Shown here in pieces: positions 20,501-32,500 of a stretch of 64,000 nt of DNA. Position 1 is the stretch's first letter, and each line of letters opens with the position of its first letter. This stretch comes from Asterias rubens. Its lineage: Eukaryota; Echinodermata; Asteroidea; Forcipulatida; Asteriidae. Made by a program: the position numbers and the translations under genes. Location of the stretch: assembly GCF_902459465.1 (NCBI RefSeq), contig NC_047063.1, forward strand, positions 20,673,685 to 20,737,684, read 5' to 3'. A model generated the notes under the pieces. That model had not been told where the DNA came from, ran no database searches, and saw nothing but the letters and a program-made list of their open reading frames with translations.

Positions 20501-23500
20501 GAACTTTCGCTCAAATTTAGGGGGGAAACTCAAGACTGTAGTTTAACATTTTTACACGACCAAGATTTATTTTACAAGACCGGAACATAAAGAAAAAGAA
20601 CTTTCTACGCCGTTTAACATGTACTTGTAAACTGTTTGCGACCTTTTTATTTCAGATATCAAATAATAAACCACAAAGAAAACTGACTTGGTAAATTTGA
20701 AAATGATTTCAGGTTGAACAAAGAACATTTGACTAGAGCGGCACTTAAAATTAACCCAGTCAGTTTCCCTTGTGGTTTTTTGTTTGAAAGTCTTTTTTAT
20801 CAGATAACTAACTATTGTATTTTCTAGGGCTAGATTGTTGGATCTGGTATTGTTGTTTGAAACTTGTGTAGAATACTTTACAAAGTCCTTTGCATACATG
20901 CGTACAAAGTCCTTTCATTAATACAAATAGGCCTACCTTCCAACTTCCATTAAACATGTTGAGGTTCTCCTCACTTAAATACATCGCTTCTCTCATCAAT
21001 GTCCATAAGCCATCTCGCTCAGGGCTCCGTTCCTCCAGTGATCTATCTCTAGCAGTCTCAAAATCAAATAAGATCATGGGGTGATCAAGCATTTGCTTCC
21101 GCCGCTCCTCGCTTGTTGAACAAACTTTCCAACTCGGTGAAGACATGTGGGACTGTTGATAGTTTCAAGACCAAACTGAAAACACACCTTATGACACGCC
21201 AATTTTGATAAATTTTCTTCTTGTTAGTGCTTTGACAAATGTTTGAGTGGATATAATATGTTTTTGCTCATTTTAAATGTCTTTATTATTATTATTTAGC
21301 CAGCCTCGTGTTATTCACTTGCTCTTCAAACAGTAACTGGGTTGTGCTATTTCATTGCATTGAGGAGTGCTTAAAGCACAAATAATTTACAGGGTTTACA
21401 GAAGGTAATGGTGAAAGACTTCTCTTGAAATATTAGTCCATGAAATGCTTTACTTTTTGAGAAAACGGTAAAACAATATAAATTCTCGTAAGCGAGAATT
21501 ACGGATTTGTTATAAACACATGTCATGACACGGCGAAACGCGCAAAAAACAGGATTTGGTTTTCCCGTTATTGTCCCCCGACTCCGATGTCCGATTGAGC
21601 CTAAATTTCCACAGGATTGTTATTTTATATATAAGTTGTGATACACGAAGTGTGGGACTTGGACAATACTGTTTACCGAAAGGGTCCAATGGCTTTAATT
21701 GGAAGATTGACATTAATCATGTGCAAGTGGTAATTTGTAGGCGTCATCTTTTGGATTTTGCTGATTGCATTTAGTGAATGCCCATTCACTTTAACGAGAG
21801 GACCAGCATCCTTCTTACATGTATGTCATTGGTCATTATGTTGCACTGTTATTGTGTCGTTATTTTGCAGGCTATTCATGCACGCAGCATGATACCTTGT
21901 CAAGACACCCCAGGAGTCAAGGCACCATACGAGGCAAAGGTCAGTTTGAACAGGGAGATACAATCAAAGTTTCCTTTCGAATTTATATTGTTTACATTTA
22001 TTTAAAATTGAAATAACTCGCCTTTTTGAATTCCTGGGCACAGTTTCATAGCTACGCTTACATGTAACTTAAACAAAGAAACAGTGCTTGCGGAAGCAGG
22101 GAATGCTGCACTTACGTCAATCATACTTCACAGGTTAGCGGGGGATTTTGGCTTGTGTGTATAGAATTAAATAAAATAATCAAAATTAAAAATTAAATAA
22201 ATAAGATTAAAACAGGTTGTGAACCATCTTCATCTAGGTGACGGTACCTGTAGATTTAGTGGCCCTTATGAGTGCGGAGCGGCTTGGAGATGAACTGTGT
22301 CCATCGGATTCTTCAAAGAAGACGTTCCTCTTCAAGCAGTCCGTTCCGATTCCAAGCTACCTCATCGCTATCGTTGTTGGACTCCTAGAGAGCAGGTTGG
22401 TATTTGAAAACAAGTTTGAATGATTCCTGGGGCTGACAAGTTTAAGGCAATGCACAATGGACACTTTCACTTTGTGTATCAAAACCTGTGAAAATTTTGG
22501 CTCAACTGGTCATCAAAGTTGACAAAAATTAAGAAAAGAAAAAAACCTTATTGCACAAGTTTGTGTGCTTTCAGATGCCTGAGAAAGGCTTCAGGCCTGA
22601 ATTTTTTAATGAGAGTGAGTCTTGCAAACCATCTTTATGAAGTATTCACAGCACAGTGCTTTTTCTTGATATTGCTCTTACTGATTGATTGTTTTTTAAG
22701 GACGATTGGTCCTCGTTCTAAAGTGTGGTCTGAGAAGGAGAATGTTGACGAGGGAGCTTATGAATTCGCTGAGGTGTGTAATGTTTCTGAACTTTTTTGT
22801 TAATTGGTATATCAAAAATTCTGCATGCCTTGTGTCAGTAGACATGCCTAGCAGCTGTGGTAGGGTATTTTTTTATCGACAGCTTATAGGCTGGGGTACA
22901 GCTTTGGCTTCAGCCTGGGCTCCTACTTTGGTTCCAGCTTGGGTTCCAGCTTGGGTTCCAGCTTGGGCTCAAGCTTGGGTTCCAGCTTGGGCTTCAGCTT
23001 GGGTTCCAACTGGGGCTCCAGCTTGGGTTTCTGCTTGGGTTCCAGCTTAGGCTCCAGCTTGGGCTCTAGCTTGGGCTCCAGCTTGGGCTCCAGCTTGGGT
23101 TCCAACTTGGGTTCCAATTCGGGATTAAGCTTGGGCTCCTGCTTAGGCTCCAGCTTGGGCTTCAGCTTGGGCTCCAGCTTGGGCTTCAGCTTGGGTTCCA
23201 ATTTGGGATTAAGCTTGGGCTCCTGCTTAGGCTCCAGCTTGGGCTTCAGCTTGGGCTCCAGCTTGGGCTTCAGCTTGGGTTCCAGCTTGGGCTCAAACTT
23301 GGGTTCCAGCTTGGGCTCCAGCTTGGGCTTCAGCTTGGGTTCCAGCTTGGGCTCCTGCTTGGGCTCCAGCTTGGGTTCCAGCTTGGATTTCAGCTTGGGT
23401 TCCAGCTTGGGCTCCAGCTTGGGTTCCAGCTTGGGCTCAAGCTTGGGTTCCAGCTTGGGCTCCAGCTTGGGCTCCAGCTTGGGTTCCAGCTTGGGCTCCT

Positions 23501-26500
23501 GCTTGGGCTCCAGCTTGGGCTCCAGCTTGGGTTTCAGCTTGGGTTTCAGCTTGGGTTCCAGCTTTGGTTCCAGCTTTGGTTCCAGCTTGGGTTCCAGCTG
23601 GACTCTTGCTTGGGTAGTCGTCTTCCTGTTTCGAAGTCAGACAGTTTACATGACTACTGACAGCGCTGAAAACCGAATGCTTAATGTTCTGTTTTCTCTC
23701 TTCATAGGGATAGATACATGTAGCTCATTTGTCGGCATGTTCATCCAGAGGTTGCATTTCAAATTCCATTGATGTAAAATTTTCACTCCAAAATAACTTC
23801 TGTTTTCAAGACGGAGGAGATGTTGTCGATAGCCGAGGAGCTGATGGGCCCTTATGTCTGGGGGCAGTATGACCTTCTCATACTCCCGCCATCCTTCCCC
23901 TATGGTGGAATGGAAAATCCCTGCCTTACGTTTGTCACAGCAACTTTATTGGTAAGTACTTTTTTTAAAGTTATTTTTTTGTTCATCACACGGCACAATT
24001 AGTCCTGTAACAAGATGAGAAAATAGAATAGCCGTTTCAAACTGCTTACCAATCAAAAAGACCTTTTTTGGTATAAATGTAAAAAAAAAATTAATGGCAT
24101 GACATTTCGACCCAAGCAGAATCTTTCTCGAAAAAGAATCCTTCGAGAAAGACTCTGCTGTAATGTTGAAATGTTTTTGAGAAAGACTCTGCTAGGGTCA
24201 AAACGCCAGGCAATTAACTATTTTTTGCAATAACAGGATGAATAGGAACTGAAAAGAAATGTTAAAGGAACACGTTGCCTTGGATCGGACGAGTTGGCGT
24301 TTGTAACCGTTTTTTTATAAAATGCATATTATGGTTGGAAAGGTGTCTTAAAAGTAGAATACAATGATCCACACAAATTTTGACTTCCAAAAATGGCCGA
24401 CCGTGTTCGTCGATGAGGTAAAAGGAAAACCGTGCAATTTAAAGGCATGTTTGTGTGGATCATTGTATTCTACTTTCACAACATCTTTTTACCAAAATGC
24501 ATTTTATAACAAACGGTTACAAACGCTTTTCAAAAACCAACTCGACCGTTCCAAGGCAACGTGTTCCTTTAAGTTTTATATCTGGTAGGAAAACTCCAAT
24601 TATGTCCAATGGGGAAAACCTGTGCAATCAGCTAGGGTTTGAAAACAAAATCCACATGCAAGGCTCTGGTCTGAGAATCCTATTCTTAGAATGCACTACA
24701 ATTTAAAAATAAATTTTTCACGTCGCCATACACACAAGGCCTAATAAGGTGTGGGCTAAAATCAACTATTTTTCCAGGGGCTATAGACGATGTGACCTCT
24801 GACGTCACACGAAAACCATAACATGATTCGCGTGCATACCGCCGGGCAAAACCTTTGTGTTTTGGCAGCCAGCTAGAAAGTGTATGCAATCTTACTTTGA
24901 CTACGCAACTCAGTGCCCGGCGAAACATGACGTATGTAGTGTTTTGTCAACAGAGGGCGGTTTGAATGTAAACATAGGTCACGTCGTCTATTGCCACCGA
25001 CTCCTGGGGCTGAAACAGGGCTCCCCCCCCCCTTTACAGTCCATACGGTTGTAGGCTTGGGTATCTATTCATGTTAAGCCTGGCTAATAGAGCAGAGATA
25101 ACTACCCTCCGCAACTTTACAAAACAAATGTGGTTAAGTGTCTTGTCATGACCAGGACTCGAACCCACTGATCAGAAACACCAGAGCTTGAATCCGGTGC
25201 TCAAGACCGCTAGGCTGTAAGCTGCCTCACCCATCTCGCTTGAATGGTTTAATTTTAAACCTTCAAGTTCAGTATACTGCCTGTACAACAAATATGGGTG
25301 GAGAGAAGCAAATAATTTTAACTGTGTCTTGCTCAAAGTGTCACGATCAGGATTCGAACCCACACTCTGCTGAACAGAAACACCAGACATGCCAGAGCTT
25401 AAGTTCGGTGCTCTTAACCGCTCGGCCATGCTACTCTGTGTAGGTAGGGGAATGGGGTTTGTTTAAAGATGCTATGTCAGAATTTTTGGCCCCAAACATT
25501 AAAAAATTGATTTTTTTTTGAGTGACTGGTATTTCAAAGAGTATCACCCGCTCTAATGAAAAAAAGTTTAACTTTTACTTTTAATGGTCAGGAACCATGA
25601 CAAAAATTTAAAACGTTTCTTATAAAACACATAAGAATTGGTCACGTGATATATTGTCGAGATCCCGACAAAAACTAATTTTGAGCACTTTATTTTACTG
25701 CTACTAATAATTAATAATAATAATATCGGAGTCTTGTATAGCACACGTATCTACCAAACAAGGTACTCAAGGCGCAGAGTGTATACAAACTTCCAGAAAG
25801 ATAGGTTATTGCAGTGATGAATTTTGAGACCCAATTAGTTAGCACCTTATAAGGGTTTACAAGGTGCTACGGCGCATTAAGCAGCCACAACCAGGAACAC
25901 CGGGGCGAACCCCTTCTCTTTTCGATAAGTGCACTGGGTTCTTTTACATGCGTAACACAACACATGGGACCAACGGCTTTACGTCCCATCCGAAGGACGA
26001 AGCAATGGTCAAGTGTCTTGCTTAAGGACACAAGTGTCACGGCTGGGGATTCGAACCATCACTCCGCTGATCAGAAACACCAGAGTTTGAATTCGGTGAT
26101 CTTAACGGCTCGGCCACGACACTTCCATAATTGGCGGACTTTTTCGAGCAATGGCTCAAATGAAAGCTTGTAACTTTCTCAACCCCCATCAAATTTTTGG
26201 GTCAAATCGGCCAAAAATCTGACATAGCATCTTTAACAACAAGAGATGTGGGGAACAAAGAAGAAGAACCTATAATAGTGTATTTCTTAATAGTTGTTTG
26301 ATTTGTATTTGAACAGCGTTTTGTGATGTCTTTGTGACATGGAATTTTTTTTATATTTTTTTATAAATATTATTATAAGTGTAATTATGTTCAAATTGTT
26401 CTCCTTTTAACAGGCTGGAGACAGATCCCTTGCCAATGTAAGTATACAGGTTTAAGTTTACAAAGTACAACATTGGCCTTGTAGTCTCCATCAATATTAT

Positions 26501-29500
26501 ACCCTTTACAAAAGTTTCTGCTTCAGTGTCCTGTGGAGCGCACATCTTTCTTAGAATATCATGGCTGTTAATAGCAGTAGCTTAGTTCAGTGGAGTTTCA
26601 CTATAATTGCAAAGAATACAATTCATCATTATAGGCAGTGGACACTTGTAAAATACTCAAAAAAATTATTAGCATAAATCCTTACTTGGTAGCGAGTAAT
26701 GGGGAGAGGTTGATAGTATATTACAGTGTAAGACACGACTCCCTCTGAAGTGATGTAGTTTTTGAGAAAGAGGTAATTTTCCACGAATTTTATTTTGAGA
26801 CCTCAGATTTAGAATTTGTGGCTCGAAAACAAGCATATGAAAGCACACAACTTCATGTGACAAGGTTTTGTTTTCTTTCATAGTTATCTTGCATATTCGC
26901 TGACCTTCAAATTTTCACAGGTTTGTTATTTTTATGCGTATATGTTGAGATACACCAAGTGAGAAGACTGGTCTTGGACAATTACCAATAGTGTCCAGTG
27001 TCCTTGTGTCTGTGTTTACAAAGGCTTGTGAGCTTTACGGAGTTAACTAATGAGGCATCTTTGGGTTCATGACCGCAAAAACCCTATAGTAATTGTTAAG
27101 CTTGACATTTGAAACAGTTGAATATTAGTTGGCTAATGAGGCATCTGTGGTTTCATTGGACACCACACTTAATCAGCTGTTATTATTTGGATACTTAAAA
27201 GGCAGTGGACACTATTGGTAATTACTCAAAATAATTATTAGCATAAAACCTTTCTTTGGGACGAGTAATGGGGAGAGGTTGAACATATAAAACATTGTGA
27301 GAAACGGCTCCCTTTGAAGTGCCAAAGTTTTCGAGAAAGAAGTAATTTTCCTCGAATTTGATTTCGTTTTTGGGAAATAAGTTATTTCTCATTAAAATAA
27401 GTTATTTCTCATTAAAATATTTGAATTGAATCAAGACAATTCAAGTCATCTGAAAGCACACAATTCGTGCGACAAGTCGTTTTTTCTTCCATTATTCTCA
27501 ACTTTGACAACCAGTTGAGTTCAAATTGTCAAAGGTTTGTTATTTTATGCAATGTTTAGATACAAGTGAGAAGACTGGTCTTTGGCAATTACCAAAGGTG
27601 TCCAGTGCCTTTAAGCAAGATACTTCACATGCTTCAGGACATAATTAAGCCGTACCCCGTACAAGGACTGGTATAGTGCTCATTAAAGAACCAAAAGCAC
27701 ATATCGTAAAAAAAGTACAGGCCACTCCTAGTGTTTCTGTTATACCATGGTTTCACGAGTGTCCTTGTGTCTATGTTTACAAAGGCTTGTGAGCTTTACG
27801 GAGTTAACTAATGAGGCATCTTTGGGTTCATGACCGCAAAAACCCTATAGCAGTTGTTAAGCTTGACATTTGAAACAGTTGAATATTAGTTGGCTAATGA
27901 GGCATCTGTGGTTTCATTGGACACCACACTTAACCAGCTGTTATTATTTGGATACTTAAAGGCAGTGGACACTATTGGTAATTACTCAAAACAATTATTA
28001 CCATAAAACCTTTCTTGGTTACAAGTAATGGGAAGAGGTTGATGGTATAAAACGTTGTGAGAAATGGCTCCCTCTAAAGTGCCATAGTTTTTGAGAAAAA
28101 GTAATTTTCCATGAATTTGATTTCGATACCTCAAGTTTAGAACTTGAGGTCTCGAAATCAACCATCTAGTAAATGCACACAACTTCGTGTGACAAGGGTA
28201 TTTTTTCTTTCATTATTAATTCGCAAGTTTGATGACCGATTGAGCTCAAATTTTCACAGGTTTGCTATTTTATGCATATGTTGAGATACACCAACTGTGA
28301 AGACTAGTCTTTGACAATTACCAATAGTGTCCACTGCCTTTAAGCACTGATGATCTCATAAGCTCATTGCTATCTATAGCTGCAGATGAAGTTTGAAGAT
28401 TTGCATTGATTTAAAAAAACAAAAGTTACTGTAAAAAGTAAACTTGTGGGTACAAACAACTATCTATAAATTCTCTTTGGAGGAGTATACACCAATCCGA
28501 CGGGAAAAAATGGTAGCGCCACAAATTTACAACTGCTGTGTCATTTTGTGCATAATCTAGCCACTGATGACATCGCAGCAATTGGCGTGGTGTGTTCAAC
28601 ACTTGCATGCCCGGTGCGCGCCCGGATAGGTGTATAGGCTTTGAATAGAGCCGGTGTGGTCCTCTACGCTTGGAACAGTTTACTCTGCTCGTCTCCTGCA
28701 TGCACTCTAGTGAAGACGAGCAGAGTACATGTACACTTTATCGAAACATCCAGTCCACACTGGCTCTTTTTCAGAGCAGATGCTTCCTCCAAAAGAAATT
28801 TGCACTCAGGGTTGTACCCGTATTTAAAGTTAACTGTTACTTCTTTAAGATGCAGAGGTTGCCTGAAAGTTGAAGTGCCATCGTTCCAACCATTTCTTTC
28901 ATCCAAGTTGGACAGTGAAGCATCTAAAATTTGGTTCCTTGTTTCCTTGTTTCAGACCTTTCTGTTGTCAGCCAAGGATGAATTATCAGTCGTTTGCATT
29001 TTAAAAGATTTTAACAGATTTTATGACAGTGAATGATTTAGACAGCCTGTATGTCAATTTAAAGCCATTTGACACTTTTGGTAATTACTCAGAAAAAAAA
29101 ATTGTTAGCACAAACACTTACTTGGTAACGAGTAATGTAGGGCTATTGATAGTATAAAACATTGTGAGAAACTGCTCCCTCTGAAGTTTTGAGCAAGAAT
29201 TGTCTCACTAAAGTATTTTATTCAAAAAAAAAACTTTTTTCGTGCATCAGTGTTTTTTTTTTCTTACAATATCTTCTTACAACTTTTGTGTAGAGTAAAA
29301 GATTTCATGATGCATTACTGTACTCGAGATGCTGGCTTTGAACAAGTTTTTTATTTTGTGTATTATCAATGTTTGGACTTGTGAGCCGAAACCGTTCTCT
29401 ATTTTCAGTATTAATTTTAAATGACCCTACCTGTCCTATCCTAAATGATTTCAGGTTGTAGCCCATGAGATTACCCACAGTTGGACGGGCAACCTAGTCA

Positions 29501-32500
29501 CAAACTGCAGTTGGGAACATTTCTGGCTGAATGAGGGATTCACAGTCTTTGTGGAGAGGAAGATTGCCGCCAGGATGCATGGAGAAAAACAAAGGCACTT
29601 TGAAGCCATTGGTAATTAAATACTTTTGCCTTAGTGTAATCTTGGTGTTGAGTGTAAGGGCCTTGTCACATGAGGTAACTTGGAGGCAACCAACTGCAGT
29701 GCATGCTACAAGATCATCTTGGAGCACATGAGTATTACTTGTCAAACAATGTCTTACGATTCCCAAGATGTGAACACTCAAATGTGACTGCCTTTTCCTC
29801 TTGGACATGTTGGAGGCTGGAACTGGTTGCCTTTAAATTGCCTCGTGTGACATGGGCCTAATACTTGGGTGGTGGATGATACGTTGATGTTAAAGGCAGT
29901 GGACACTATTGGTAATTACTCAAAATAATTATTAGCATAAAACCGTTCTTGATTATGAGTAATGGGGAGAGGTTGATAGTATAAAACATTGTGAGAAACG
30001 GCTCCCTCTGAAGTGACCTAGTTTTCGAGAAAGAAGTAATTTTCCTCGAATTTGATTTCGAGACCTCAGATTTAGAATTCGAGGTTTTGAAATCAAGCAT
30101 CTGAAAGCACACAACTTCGTGTGACCATGGTGCGACAAGGGTGTTTTTCTATCATTATTATCTCGCGACTTCGACGACCGATTGAGCTCAAATTTTCACA
30201 GGTTTGGTATTTTATGCATACAGATGAGATACACCAACTGTGGAGACTAGTGTTTGACAATTACCAATAGTGTCCAGTGTTTTTAAAGTGTAAATTGGTA
30301 TTGATACTTGAATGATGTAAAGAAGTTAGTTCGGTGAAGTAAAGGTGTTGCTGGGTGTAGCCTAGTTTGTGGATTTGTTAATGTAACTGGGATATGGGTT
30401 GTTAAAAGTTAGGAGAAATCTGAGTGTCGTGTTGCTGGGGTGTTGCCTGGGATTGGGGAAAAAATGGTTGTGTAGCTGATTGTAATGGGTTTGATGATTG
30501 AGTGTGTAATAGGGGTGTTAATGGGGTGTAGCTTGGGGTTTAGGGTTAGTGATGAAAGGGTGTGATTGGGATTGTGCTGCTAGGATGTACCTTATGGGGG
30601 GTCGGAAGAACATTGGGTGGGTGCAGCTTGGTAGGGGTGGGGGTTAGGTTAGAAAAGCACTGTAGCAAGGATTCATAAGGGAAAACTCCTGTGAGGAATT
30701 GTCATCTAAGGTGTACGTGTGAAGAAGTGAAATTTTAGCAGGGAAAACATAATCGCATCATGTTATGGCCAATTGGGTAATTGAGTTTTTGGAAATTAAA
30801 GGGTTAAGTTGTTGGGGGATAGTCCGTTTTATTATTCAAAACAATTCATTGTCAAATCCTTATCTTGTAATCCTTTTTAGGTGGATGGAAAGACTTGCAA
30901 AATGGGGTAAGTAAAAGTAGGTACTTTACCACAAAACAGTTCTGTTTCTCCTTTCAAAAGTGGGTTTTCAAAAAAGTCAAAATGCTTTGAAAAATGTTCG
31001 TCTCAGTTTAAGCATGTAAAAGTCTATTAACCAGTTATGCTATTTATTATGGTAAATAATAACTGGTTAATGGGTTTTTACATGCTAAAATAATGTTCGT
31101 CTCACAAAGACGAAAATTATTGTGTGACTTGTTTTACTCATTTCTCAAAAACTACAGAACCTTAGTAAGTAATATTTGAAGGGAAGCTTTCCACTATCAT
31201 TATCCTCAAAACCTGTAAGTTTAATGTAAATGAACCCAAGTCCTTTAAACCTCTGCACAGTTACTCAGTTTGTATTCTTCCCGCATATACATGGTATACA
31301 CCAAGAAACTTTACTTTCTACTCTGAGTTACAGTGTACCTAGCCCTATATAGGACTCTTCCTCTGTACACAGATACATAGTCCTATCTGTATTAGGGCCC
31401 GTTTCTGGGGGGGAAACTTTTCAAAGCTTCATAACTTCATAACTCAAATCTTACCTGCAACAAGCCACTAATTTCAACAGATTCACATTATATGGCGGCA
31501 TACATTATTCTGCGGTGGGTTTTGGCCGTCGTATTATATTCTTCACAAATATGTCATTTTCGTGAAATAATGCAGCTCCCAACATTAAAAAATTCCCGTT
31601 TTGATCGTTTTCTCACAGAGTTGTCTGCTGCTGTGCGCGCGTACGCGTATACATTCGTGTGCAAGATACAAGATGCAAGACGCATGAATTATAGGTCTCC
31701 GTATCTTGACTGCACAGTGTTAACACGCAAACGCAACGCAAGATTTGCGCGTCTTGTGTACACACGTATTCCTTAACGTTGGGAGCTGCAATATTTCATG
31801 AAAATGACGGACTTGTGAAGAATATATGATGATATATGAAATTAGTGGAAATTTTTCGCCCCAGAAATGTACCCTGATATCCAGGACGTCACTGTAGTAC
31901 ATAAGTGTAAGACCACCAGGGCTACAGTGTACCAGTTGATTTACCTACATGTACCAGATACCACATTGGTCACTTTCTGATTGGGCTGTTTTACACAATA
32001 AGCCATTTGCGTGTTAAGTCTGAATATTATCTGGTACAATGACATGCTTGATCAAACACAGTTGCGATCTCTGGCTGTGCTCCGTGGTCATAATGGGTTG
32101 ATATGGCTGGCTGCCAAAGGCGCCCTTGATTGTTTGAGGAATTCAAATTTAAGTGTTTACTTGTGATCAAGCATGTCATTGTTCCAGACAATATTCAAAC
32201 TTCACACACAAATGGCTTATTGTGAACAACATGCCTGCTTCTTTGAACACGTTGTAGCCGCGTCCTTCGCAACTCAGCTCTAAGCAGTGAGTAAGGATGA
32301 ATAGCTTCCCAAATAATTATTATTGATTATTATTATACGAAACAAAAATATATAACATAACTAAGATATCCAAAATGTTGCCGCATTTCTTTGCAGGTGG
32401 AGAGATTTGGTGTAACCCATGGGTATACGAATCTCATTCCTTCTCTAAAGGGGGTCAACCCTGATGATGCTTTCTCAGCGGTGCCATATGAGAAAGGTTC

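Noticed and set aside
22939..23772. 277-codon open frame of Gly-Ser-Leu repeats
   Set aside because: It is the 12-bp minisatellite read in one of several open frames. It lies in an LTA4H intron and has no splice or start support.
31492..31776. 94-codon + strand frame in LTA4H intron 10
   Set aside because: It lies inside a fold-back element and has no domain-like pattern.
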